Below are positions 14,201 through 23,891 of a DNA stretch of 64,000 bases, piece after piece. The stretch covers positions 62,001 to 126,000 of the forward strand of contig CAJNOI010000164.1 of assembly GCA_905250115.1 (NCBI GenBank). The letters run 5' to 3'. Position 1 is the stretch's first letter. Every line of letters starts with the position of its first letter. The notes beneath the pieces are model-generated. The model made no database searches. It was given only the letters and a program-made list of their open reading frames with translations, and was not told the origin of the DNA. Both the position numbers and the translations under genes were made by a program. The DNA is from Adineta steineri. Lineage: Eukaryota; Rotifera; Eurotatoria; Adinetida; Adinetidae.

Positions 14201-15782
14201 CTGTACATGTATAATATATAGGAATCGAAGTACTTCATAGCAACTTGTTAAACGACAAAGAAAGATAGTTTTTTTTATTGCTTTTCTAGAATTAAATTGT
14301 AGCTCTTATCAATCGTGACTTTGATAGAGAATGGTATAAATCGCTAAGATCATTTACATTAACTTATGAATTACTTTCGAAATAATAAAATATCTGAGAG
14401 TATATTTATCTTATAGATCGAATTAGACATCTTATCCTATTTTCCACATTATCTTTGGCTGAGAACGTTGTCGAAATGGTATGATTCGACTGTTTGTGTT
14501 CTCTTCAAGATAAGAACTAAAAATGTTGCGCTAGATGTATATAGAGAACATTCTCTTCTATCTTCAATGTATATCAATTGGGATGTTTCATACGAAGTCT
14601 GTCTTGAAACTCTCATTACGGTGTATACCGTCTGGTAAAAACACCGATGCTTTACCAGAGGTATATTAGAAAAAGCTAGAAGCGATTTGTTCTCTTTATA
14701 AACGCAGTGAGAATCCCGAAAAAATTGTCGATTTTATCGCGATATATAAGCCAATTAATTGTGAGATCTATCGTGATTCATCGCCCAAAATTTGGCGATT
14801 TTGAAGACATGGGATCTCACAAGTGAAACATATATTTTCATACTTTCGTATATATCATTTAGTATGGACAACTGTGGGTCAAATGAGTAGTGCACGAGCG
14901 GCCCACACAGCATCTATATTATCAGATGGAACAGTGTTAGTTGCTGGCGGACAGGGTACTAGTAACAATGGGATACAGAGTGCTGAATTGTATAATCCAA
15001 CAACAAAAACTTGGACAACTGTAGGTCAACTGACTAATGGACGATATTATCACACAGCATCCATATTATCAGATGGAACAGTGCTAGTTACCGGCGGAAC
15101 GTTTGATGATAATAATGCTTTACAGAGTGTTGAATTGTATAATCCAACAACACAAACTTGGACAACTGTAGGCTCAATCAGTAATGGACGACAGTATCAC
15201 ACAGCATCCAGATTAACAGATGGAACAGTACTAGTTACTGGTGGATTTGCTGGTCCTCATAATGGTTTAAAGAGTGCTGAATTGTATAATCCAACAGCAC
15301 AAACTTGGACAACTGTAGGTCAAATGAGTACTGCACGAGCGGCTCATACAGCATCCGTATTGGCAGATGGAACCGTGTTAGTTACCGGCGGAACACCTGA
15401 TGGTAACAATGGTTTACAGAGTGCTGAATTGTATAATCCAACATCACAAACTTGGGCAACTGTGGGTCAGATGAGTAATGGACGATACTCTCACACAGCA
15501 TCCAAATTATTAGATGGAACAGTGTTAGTTGCTGGTGGAAGGCCTGGTGGTTACACTGGTTTACAGAGTGCTGAATTGTATAATCCAACAACACAAACTT
15601 GGACAACTGTGNNNNNNNNNNAGAGTGCTGAATTGTATAATCCAACAACACAAACTTGGACAACTGTGAATCAAATGAGTAATGCACGATTTCATCACAA
15701 GGCAGCCGTATTAACAGATGGAACAGTGTTAGTTACTGGCGGAATCGGTACTACTTATTTACAGAGTGCTGAATCTTATTAA
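2227..15782 (+). CDS. mosaic type II membrane protein: TM, Thr/Ser stalk, PAN x2, LamG x2, Cys-rich x2, PAN x2, kelch propeller
   Basis: Exons: 2227-2428, 4478-4546, 4997-5239, 6178-6444, 7685-8237, 8520-8730, 9914-10541, 10885-11040, 11765-12019, 12514-12795, 14863-15782. They join in frame to about 1260 residues. Exon 1 encodes a short basic tail and an Ile/Val-rich membrane segment (about residues 18-38) with no signal peptide, so the long C-terminal part should be extracellular. Exon 2 is a Thr/Ser stalk. Exons 3, 4, 9 and 10 are PAN/apple-like modules with regularly spaced Cys (DCESGC, CTAVDW, YRQCT). Exons 5-7 are two concanavalin-A/LamG folds (WYHVAFVYD, NTWTHIATTY). The end of exon 7 and exon 8 each carry a Cys-rich unit with the motif DETDxDCGG. 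Exon 11 holds at least six kelch blades (GTVLVTGG, SAELYNPTT) and the stop codon. Nearly all junctions are phase 1. The ligand is unknown; a surface recognition or adhesion role is inferred. Two adjacent genes are a less likely reading, because the phases join throughout. Confidence 0.75.
3030..3500. repeat. degenerate CT/GA-type repeat block flanked by about 45-bp direct repeats
   Basis: Intron 1 of the mosaic gene contains short degenerate motifs such as TTTGAGTTTGAGT on one side and CCCAACTCGGCCC on the other, which are roughly inverted. The block is bracketed by two similar direct repeats, near 3105-3152 and 3448-3500. Both contain GATATATATTCT followed by TGACTTGACTT. No terminal inverted repeat or target duplication was found, so the class is unknown. 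Confidence 0.5.
4601..4749. repeat. telomere-like (TGTGGG-type) imperfect inverted repeat
   Basis: A G-rich arm at 4601-4642 (GGGTGTAGGTGTGGGTA) is followed by a C-rich arm at 4687-4749 (ACACACCCTAAACCCACAC). It lies in intron 2 of the mosaic gene. This is the most degenerate copy of the set. Confidence 0.5.
5731..5800. repeat. telomere-like hairpin
   Basis: The arm AGGGTGTGGGTGTGTGGG is followed, after a T-rich loop, by a C-rich arm (CCACACCCACA, then CCACACCCT). It lies in intron 3 of the mosaic gene. Confidence 0.65.
10603..10672. repeat. telomere-like hairpin
   Basis: The G arm contains GCGTGGGTGTGGGTG and the C arm contains ACCCATACCCACACTCACAC and ends CCCTC. It lies in intron 7 of the mosaic gene. 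A further half-copy (GAGGGTGCGGATGCGAGTG) starts near 10705. Confidence 0.65.
11365..12795 (+). repeat. tandem duplication of a PAN exon with its flanking intron
   Basis: Exon 9 (11765-12019) and exon 10 (12514-12795) of the mosaic gene are paralogous. The similarity extends into the introns: CTTCGTATAAAACA occurs near 11383 and 12110, GAGAAATACGATTGTTGTA near 11487 and 12219, and the polypyrimidine-side sequence before each exon is alike. The offset is about 730-750 nt. The intron before exon 4 (about 6030-6177) shares the same upstream sequence, so at least three units descend from one ancestor. Confidence 0.7.
12983..13098. mobile_element. truncated foldback element with a TGATTTC repeat interior
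   Basis: The left end reads CAAGGGGGAACA, close to the left end of the element at 63110. It is followed by an array of about 9-10 bp degenerate units (CTTGATTTC, CTCATGATTTC). The array closes with GGAAATCAGTTGG, the inverse of AACTGATTTCC at the left. The matching right terminal repeat is absent, replaced by the telomere-like repeat that starts near 13103. No target duplication was found. Confidence 0.5.
13103..13184. repeat. telomere-like hairpin
   Basis: The G-rich arm (TGTGTGGGTGTGTGTGGG, then CAGGGTGGGTGT) precedes a C-rich arm ending GACACCCACACCCTAC. It lies in intron 10 of the mosaic gene, directly against the truncated foldback element. Confidence 0.65.
15612..15621. other. assembly gap (10 N) inside the kelch repeat array
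   Basis: Ten N interrupt exon 11. The left flank ends at the WTTV position of one kelch blade, and the right flank resumes at SAELYNPTT of a later position. About 105 nt of a blade must therefore be missing, possibly plus whole 147-nt units. The printed gap length is not a true measure. Confidence 0.9.
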
Positions 15783-16159
15783 TCGATATAAAAGAAACGA
15801 CATTTTTCTCGTAAATTAAAACAGAAACTTTGATCATAAAGTCGAAAAATACTGCTATCTATACGGAAAGCTCGTAATTCACTCATTTTTTTCTTTCGTT
15901 TTTTCTATTTATTGAAAAATCTGATCACTAACAAGCAATATGAAATATAGTGCTTCTTTTTTACTTCTGTTCTTCTTATTATTTATCTTAACTCTTGTTT
16001 ATTTGTGATATTTCAATATCTATGTTAAATACCATCTTCGACAATTGTTTTACTTCTTTTTTTCTTTTCTTCTTCGTTTTTCTTTTTCTGTTCTTCAAAT
16101 AAAATATAAATCAGTTTAATATATAATGGTCTCCTTTTGAATAAGATGAGTGTGTGTTG

Positions 16160-16201
16160 AGGGTGTCGGTGTGGGTGAAATAAAATACTCACACCCACCC
16201 T
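16160..16201. repeat. telomere-like hairpin
   Basis: This is the most compact copy: AGGGTGTCGGTGTGGGTG, an AT-rich loop (AAATAAAATACT), then CACACCCACCCT. It lies about 380 bp downstream of the mosaic gene stop codon. Confidence 0.7.
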
Positions 16202-16664
16202 TTTAATACTAAAACAAGTGAATGAATGATTTTTATTATCAAAAATTCAATAATCATACTTGATGTAATGCCTGATCGGCCTCACTTAGCTATGCCGATC
16301 ACCGTCTGTGAAGAGAGAAAGGAATTTTTTGAAAATTTTTACCTGTATATACTCCAAGCTCATACTTGTAATCAGGATTCCAAGCACTACTCAATCACAC
16401 GACAAAATACTTTTCTTGATTACTCTTAGACGTATTTAGGAGTCTAAAGAGTCAAGAAATTTTTCGTTGTTAAGAAAACTATCCATGCAACTCTATTTAG
16501 GGTGAACTTCTAATTCTCTCCATACAAAACTTTTACATTTAAACATGCGATTCTGAAATGTGCATGGCGGTTTTCTTAAAGGATGTTCGTCTGATTTTTA
16601 ATGATGTTCACTACCTTTCGATGAAATTGATAAACTTTCAGTTACTTTCTACTCTCAGTTCAGC

Positions 16665-16738
16665 AGGGTGTGGGTGTCGGTCTGGCTGTTGCTGTGGGTG
16701 TGATATAAATATGATATCTATACCCATACCCGCACCCT
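16665..16738. repeat. telomere-like hairpin
   Basis: AGGGTGTGGGTGTCGG and GTGGGTGTGATAT form the left side; TATCTATACCCATACCCGC then ACCCT form the right side. Confidence 0.7.
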
Positions 16739-16969
16739 GGATGGTGTCGCAATTACGTTGCAACTGCGTCGCATTTTGATCGTAATAGAAAACATGAGTT
16801 GATACTTTTTTCTTTTTAACAAATATTTACATTTGCAGATAACTTTTTCCGAAGACTAGAAGATAAATAATAAAATATTAATTGTTTTTAATTTCAACTA
16901 TCGGCCATATTAAATTAGTATATATGTAAAGTCGATAAAATAACTTCCATCACAAATTCTCTCTTAACA

Positions 16970-18124
16970 ATGAACATCAAGACACTTCTGTTTCTTTTTT
17001 CATACATAATCTTAATTAATTCGAATAGTAATTTCTATTCAGTAAAAATAAAAAATATAAAACAATCCTATTTTCAACCACCTATTAATACACACCTCAT
17101 TGATACATTAATCAATATTCCATCGATAATGAAATGTACTTTTATATGTGAACGTCATCATATTTGTCGTACAGCTGATTATAATATAACAACGAAAACT
17201 TGTCGTTTATTTGAAACACTTACATCAGCAGGTACATTTGTAGCTGATCCAACAACACATATTCTTGCATTCAATTATTGTACAAATGATGCACAAATTG
17301 AACCTAATTATATTTGTACTCGATCGAATACATTCACTGTTCAACAGATATTCGATCAATTTACTTTAGCTCCTAACATAACACTTACATCAACTGATCG
17401 AGGTGCTTATGCAAATATGTATGGTGTTTATGCAAGTACTTCATCTGGAACTTTATCATTTTTTACTTATACTGGTACAAAAAATACTCTCATTCAACTT
17501 TCGAGTGAGATTACTAATATTAATTCAGCAACTAATAATGGACTTGGAATTGTTCAATATTTGAATCAGTCAGTTAGTATTTACAAAAATATTGGTACAT
17601 CATTTCAACCACAACTTGTTTCAATACTTAATATTTCATTATCATATCAACCTTATTCATGTTTGATAACATCACAATATATGTATATAGCGTATATGAA
17701 TAGTTCTGTACTTATGACTATTCATGATTTATCATCAGGATCTATATTATTTAATATACCAAGTACTACTATGACTTATCAACCAGTTGTGAGCTATTGG
17801 AATGATACACTAATTGTTCTTGATCAATACGTAGCTACGGAATATACTTTAAATGGTACTTATAAAGGAAATTGGCCTTATTTTGCTAGTCAACAAACAA
17901 CGCGACGTAATTATATTCATCATGATTATGCAGGCCGACGACATACATGCAATTATGGTGGATCATATCCTGGTATATATACATTTTTATTGAATGGAAC
18001 ACAACTTGCTCATGGACCAACATCATGTTCTAGAGCTATTCAAGTTTATATCACAAAAGACCAGGCAATGCTTATCTACACTCAATATGGAATTGCAGCA
18101 ACCATGAACGTTATTAACTTTTAG
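16970..18124 (+). CDS. secreted PAN/apple-like protein with a probable beta-rich C-terminal domain
   Basis: This is a single-exon gene of 384 residues. The N-terminus is a signal peptide (MNIKTLLFLFSYIILINS). Residues of about 50-105 carry a PAN/apple-like Cys pattern (CTFICERHHICR, then TKTCRLFE), typical of small adhesion modules. The remaining 270 residues are rich in Ser, Thr, Tyr and N-glycosylation sequons and in short alternating hydrophobic stretches. That suggests a beta-sheet or propeller fold, but I do not recognise a family. No membrane segment or anchor is seen, so secretion is inferred. It has the same orientation as the PAN-containing mosaic gene upstream, about 1.2 kb away. 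An AATAAA-like signal follows the stop codon. Confidence 0.75.
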   Translation: MNIKTLLFLFSYIILINSNSNFYSVKIKNIKQSYFQPPINTHLIDTLINIPSIMKCTFICERHHICRTADYNITTKTCRLFETLTSAGTFVADPTTHILAFNYCTNDAQIEPNYICTRSNTFTVQQIFDQFTLAPNITLTSTDRGAYANMYGVYASTSSGTLSFFTYTGTKNTLIQLSSEITNINSATNNGLGIVQYLNQSVSIYKNIGTSFQPQLVSILNISLSYQPYSCLITSQYMYIAYMNSSVLMTIHDLSSGSILFNIPSTTMTYQPVVSYWNDTLIVLDQYVATEYTLNGTYKGNWPYFASQQTTRRNYIHHDYAGRRHTCNYGGSYPGIYTFLLNGTQLAHGPTSCSRAIQVYITKDQAMLIYTQYGIAATMNVINF

Positions 18125-19036
18125 TTAAATAAATTTTTATTTGAATAAAATATTTTTGCTGATTCAGAAAAAATTCATATAAAATTTATTTATTGAAAAT
18201 ATGAAAGTGAGAGTATGAGTAAGAATGTGAATAATCGATGAACACAGCATTCACGCCCATCTTCGCAAGAGCAATACTAGTAAAAAATTGTCAGGTAATG
18301 CATTTCAATAGTCTTCGAATATTCAAGATCAGCTATTGGACTTTCTTTCCCTGTATAAACTATAAAACTCCAAGTCTATCGATTTCAATGCTATATTTAT
18401 GCAATTTATCCGGAATATATTGCTTGAAGAAGAGTCGATCTCTTGAGGGCACCATTATTTCGATAATAATAATAACGGAATTGGGTATATATACCAGGGT
18501 GTGGGTGTGTTATCATTAAGATACTCATACCACACCCCACATCGCCCACCCACATCCACACCCACACCCACACCCCAGAGATATCGAACAGATTATGCAG
18601 ACTAGCAAAGAATAGGTGTTGAAGGAATTGACTTCAAGTTTTCGACATTCTTTCGAAATTAAATATAATATATTCACAATTAAGTCGTTGATGTGTAGGT
18701 AATTCTGACTTTTAAAAATGCTTTTCGAGACAGTTGTAATAAAAGTACCTATATACTGAGAATGTTAAGCAGATCTTGATTTTTTCTCTCGTAATCGACA
18801 TATGAATATTGTGAAACTGATTCTCGCTTATACTTTCAAAAACAGGCATGACTTTTCACATTATCTATGATGAAGTATGCACAGGTAAGGTGAAGACAGA
18901 GATAAGTTACTAGTTGGAAGAAACATTCGTTTGCCTTTGAGAGAAACTGATAATAACTCATGAAATACGTGATATCTCGCATTCTTAAACTGAATATACT
19001 CCATTTATTCTAACTGAGAAGTTACAAAATAAAAAT
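18125..19036. other. intergenic region
   Basis: AT-rich spacer with one telomere-like hairpin (18494-18575). The open frame at 18238-18519 has no domain and runs into the hairpin, so I do not call it a gene. Confidence 0.5.
18494..18575. repeat. telomere-like hairpin with a long C-rich arm
   Basis: CCAGGGTGTGGGTGTG is followed by a loop and a C arm of successive CCCACA/CACACC units ending ACACCCACACCC. The C arm is about twice the length of the G arm. Confidence 0.7.
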
Positions 19037-22000
19037 ATGTCTCTTTCTTGTAGATTATTATCAAATATGGCAACTAATAGAATAGTTGTAAATGATGATC
19101 CTATCATTTGTAATATCTGTGGGAAATATTTTGTGGACCCACGTATCCTGCCCTGTTCACATACTTACTGTCTTGTATGTATCAAACAGAAGGCATCTAC
19201 GACAGATGGACGATTTGAATGTCCGTTGTGTGATGAAGTACAAATCGAGAGTAATTGTATAAATTCATTGCCGTTGAATGAACTTGTACAAGATATAATT
19301 GAGTTACAACGTAAGTAAAACACTGCATATTGTTTGCATCTACATTTTACTCAATATACTGGCTTTCTAATATTTTTGTTGACACTCTCCTTCATTATAG
19401 CTTCACGGCAATGTTCAAATTGCTCATTACTCAATGCTACAATTGGATGTAGTAATTGTAATAGTAATTATTGCTTAGAATGTAGCAATATTGTTCATAG
19501 TCTACCTGCGTTCAAAAATCATACACTATGTCGTGATTTGATTGAAATGAATAGAATAATTCCATGTTCAAAGCATCCAGATGAAAAGCTAAAATATTGG
19601 TGCAAGAATAACATGTGTGAAACACTTATATGTCGAGATTGCATATTGTTTGAACATAAAAATCATGACTATGTATTCGTTCATGATGTCATCGATGAAT
19701 TAAAAACTAAGGTTAGTCAGATGATATTCTTCTTCTTCTATTCATATTGTTTTGATTATTCAGTTTGATAATAACTTTCAATTAATTCAATCTATTTTAA
19801 ATCATGGATTTAAACAAGTGGAAACATTGAATATTGAGGTAAATCATGTCAAGCAAATAAATCAAACACGTATCAATGAACTTGCCAAAACTATACGACA
19901 AATCATCGATGATTATGAAAAAACAGTCATTGAACAAATCGAAGAAAATACAAATGGTGACAAAAAACAAATTGCAGAATATGAAAAACATCTTCAAAAT
20001 CAGCAACAAAACTTGAATATGCGACGAGCACTCTATAAAACTTTGAAATTAACACATAATCATACGAGATTTCTACAACTCAAACAAGAATTACTTGGTT
20101 ATATAAACAAGGCATGTGTGGATTTAGATCGACTAAAACTACCTGTTGCAACTAATTGGGATATCGATGATTTTAACAAACTCAAAGAGAATATTCTTCA
20201 ATTCGAACATGTTGATGAAGCGACACAACATCAAAGTGGTGATCCTAGTAAGAAGATACAATCCAAACATTACCTAAGTTGTGAGGTGTCAAATGACAAT
20301 ATAAATGTTGTGATTGACGCATTACGTAATAATAAGGTGAGACTATATCGTATATTTTTTGTTGGATCAATCATTTTCTTGAATAGCCACTTACGAAATT
20401 GACAATCGATGGCAGTGAAATAGAAGATGATGCTTTTCAACAATTGGCTCATGCATTAAAATTCAACGAAGTAATTTATTGATGACTTTATTTTAATAGT
20501 ATTCAATTTCGTCTGATTACAGACACTTCAAACATTAAACCTGAATAACTATAGACGCAACGGAAATTATCTAGAACATCTATCCGAAATATTACAACAG
20601 ACGAAGGTAAATGAACAATTCATTTTTCTTCTACTCTATTTGTCTTTCATATTAAATAGACTCTTACTTCTCTATGCCTTGAGAAAAATAATATGGAAGA
20701 CGATGGAATGTATTATCTGGCCAATATATTACCATATAATACGGTAATCTATTACTTCGTTTAATCCGTATGAAAAACTTTTTCAATTCAAAGACATTAA
20801 TCAGACTTGATCTATATAACAATAATATCGGATGTAAAGGAATTGAACATCTTGCTGATGTATTACGACAAAACAAAGTAAATCGTTATATCTATTTTCT
20901 ATTTCCAAATTCATTCAACTTTATTTCTGTAAATAGAGCCTTGAAATACTCTGTCTATCTGACGATGAATTGGGAGATACGGAAATATTGATTCTTGCCA
21001 ATGCCTTACGATGCAACAAAGTGATAAAAATTTAAATTTTTTAAACTTATAATCTTCCATTTGTTTTTCAAAGACATTAACTGCATTTACTTTTTGCAAC
21101 GATCAAATCAAGACTAACGGAGCAAAGTATCTAGCCAATGCACTAAGACATAACAAGGTAAATGAAGATAGTCTCTCTTCTTATTCAGTTTCGTTGACTT
21201 TCAATCTAGACGTTAAGCAAATTAGGGCTCATCACCAATCACATCGAGGATGATGGTATTCGATATTTAACTGATATTTTGATAGACAACAAAGTACTTC
21301 AGTAGTCAGTTTATTCTGCGTTATATTGATACCAACTTGAATTTTTTAGACTATCACCGCATTATTTCTCGCAGATAACAGATTGCAAGTAAACGCAATT
21401 AAATATTTGACCAATGCATTGCGCTACAATCAAGTACAACATTTCTCATACTATATTTTTTTATTGATTGTTTCTCTTTACAGACTCTTCTCACTTTGAG
21501 TATTTTCAATAGTGAAATTACAAATGAAGGGATTAATCATTTCGCTAATGCACTACATGGAAATAATGTCAGACGAAAATGACAAAACAATTAACATATT
21601 CTTTAATCTATACATGTATTTTGTTTTTCATTTCATAGACTCTTACGACGCTAGTACTTGGTAAAAATGATATTGAAGCTGAAGAAACAAAGCAATTAGC
21701 AGATGCGTTAAAATACAATACAGTAAATTATAATTTTTCTTATCTCTCTTTCGTACTGATATTTTATTATTTCAGACACTAAACATGTTAGTACTCTCTT
21801 CAAATAATATTGGAGATGATGGAGCACAGTTTTTGAGTGATGCTTTACGTCATAATAATGTAATTTCGATATACATCACTTGATTATATCTAATTTGTTG
21901 TCGTAGGTACTTACCACATTAGGTCTTTCCAACAATGAAATCAAAGCCGAAGGTGCTGATCATTTAGGAAATGCACTACGAGAAAATCAGGTAATTTAAA

Positions 22001-23088
22001 CGTTACTTTTCTCTATATTATACAGATTTTATGTTCACAGAAACTGACGACACTAATTTTATCAAAAAATGAAATACAAGATGATGGAATACGATATATT
22101 GCTGAAGCATTGAAATATAATAATGTAATTCACCATCTTAATTCATACATATATTTATTTTGTTTTTTGTTAGACACTTACTGTATTAATTCTCTCCATG
22201 AATGATATCAAAGAGAATGGAGTGATGTACCTATGTGAAGCATTGCAAATGAATTATGTAAGTCAATATACTGTTGTCTTTCTATTTTTCAAATATTCAC
22301 ATTATGATAAAAGACACTCACAACTTTAATCATCATTAAAAATAATATTTCAAACAATGGTATCAAATATATAGCTGATGTACTACAGCATAATAAAGTA
22401 ACTTTCAACAATTTGATGAATTCTTTTTTATAACTTTGTTGTCAACTACAGACGCTGATAAACTTAGGCCTTTTCGATACTGGTATAAAAGATGATGGTG
22501 CTAAGTATCTAGCCACTATATTAAAATATAATCAAGTAATGGAAAAGTCTATTTTTAATATGCTGCTATTCTTTTTCCTTTGTACAGACCCTGCAGAGAT
22601 TAGCGATTTACGAAAAAGAATTGGAAGACAATATAAAACAATATTTTATTGAGGCATTGCAAACGAACAAAGTCATTTTATTTTGTCTATGTGATCTCTC
22701 ATATTTATTCTATCTGATTTTTAGACATTGCAAAGATTAGGACTGTGTAGTGAAAATACAATATATGATGATGTACAGTATTTAACTGACATGTTTGATG
22801 AAGATAAGGTAATTAAAATTGTAAAAACATTTTCACATATATATGATGTTCTTACAGGTAGTGAGCGAGTTTGATATTGTTCAAAATGAAAGAATCCTTT
22901 ATCGTTTCGAACATTTGACACATGTCTTGAGAGAAATTGAAGTAATTTATCGAATTTCTATATCTGTTCTGTGTTCATCTATTTTTTTTTCATAGGAACT
23001 TTCCGTTTTGATTAATTATTTGGATGAAATTGATTGCCATCTGCCTATGGACATGTGTGACATAATCAAAGAAATTTTAGCAGACTAA
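19037..23088 (+). CDS. RING/B-box/coiled-coil (TRIM-type) protein with a long RNI-like leucine-rich repeat domain
   Basis: Twenty-three exons give 948 residues. Exon 1 (19037-19310) holds a C3HC4 RING: C25, C28, C40, H42, C45, C48, C62, C65. Exon 2 (19401-19711) holds B-box-type zinc sites (CSKHPDEKLKYWC, then CRDCILFEHKNH). Exon 3 (19764-20336) is a coiled coil. Exons 4-22 are each exactly 84 nt and phase 0, so each encodes one 28-residue repeat of the LxxLxLxxNxIxxxGxxxLA type. They start at 20387, 20523, 20660, 20794, 20937, 21074, 21210, 21350, 21484, 21639, 21776, 21907, 22041, 22174, 22314, 22452, 22588, 22725 and 22858. Exon 23 (22996-23088) carries the stop codon. Introns between repeats are 47-71 nt. 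The RING implies E3 ubiquitin ligase activity; the repeats probably select the substrate or ligand. The last three repeats have lost much of the consensus. The start could instead be Met11 (19067), because a possible splice acceptor lies between the two ATGs. Confidence 0.85.
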
Positions 23089-23891
23089 AAAAAAGCACCA
23101 ACAACGAATTAATTCTCTTGTTATTATGAACAGTCTTTACTATTTGCAATAAAACAAAATACTAATATAAACATTTCATCAATCAATCGTTTTTATTTTC
23201 GTGGGTGTGGATGTGAGTATGGAATGAGATGAGAGAGAACATCCACACCCTCAAGATTATCTATAAAACTGAAGAAATTGCACACAGCATTTATAAGAAA
23301 CTACTTGAAAGTATGAAATGTATAGAACATTTAAACACTTTACTTTTAGAAAAAATGAAATTATTTAATTATTGTGCAATGAACTGAAAGAAAATCATGT
23401 CACAGAAGATATAATGGTTATTGAGGATTGAAATCTAACTTGATATTTTCTAATGATGATGTTTAGTTGAAATTTAGTCAAGAATGAAGTATATAATCTC
23501 TTATTTCTAAAAACAGGTAGAAAATAAAATGACAGATGTGTGTATCGATATCCATTATATTTCTAAGGACTCCTTCTTCATTAATTTGTACTAATATTTT
23601 ACATTGATTGAAAACTCGAAAAAACAAAAAAGAATATTTCATAAATCTGTTAATGACGAGATAATTGCGTCGAATGAATATGAGAATATTGTGGAAGTGC
23701 GTCAGTGAATGTTGAATAATACAACACATCTGCTAAAAAATATCCAAGTTGACGTCAAAAGTCAGACTTTACTTTTCTTAAAACGGAACAAATGAATTTA
23801 TTCATATTAATAAAAACACTTTTATCCCAAGGACGTCAAATAAAAGCTATATAAATATCAAGTATTTTATTCATTGTATTTTATATAGAAA
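23089..23891. other. intergenic region
   Basis: Contains one telomere-like hairpin (23201-23252) and otherwise AT-rich sequence. The minus-strand open frame at 23478-23729 shows no domain. An AATAAA signal about 60 bp after the TRIM/LRR stop codon fits that gene's polyadenylation. Confidence 0.5.
23201..23252. repeat. telomere-like hairpin
   Basis: GTGGGTGTGGATGTGAGTAT is followed by a purine-rich loop and then ACATCCACACCCTC. It lies about 110 bp past the TRIM/LRR stop codon. Confidence 0.6.

Larger units (their letters stand above)
15783..16969. other. intergenic region with two telomere-like hairpins
   Basis: This lies between the mosaic gene and the PAN-type gene. Apart from the hairpins at 16160-16201 and 16665-16738, it is AT-rich sequence in which I see no gene. 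The open frame at 16558-16779 reads through a hairpin and is not credible. Confidence 0.6.

Noticed and set aside
16558..16779. 73-codon open frame with Cys/Gly-rich segment
   Set aside because: The Cys/Gly run is a translation of the telomere-like hairpin at 16665-16738, not a protein motif.
4601..23252. Target duplications around the telomere-like hairpins
   Set aside because: I compared 8-10 bp on both sides of each copy and found no matching pair, so a hAT origin is not supported for these.
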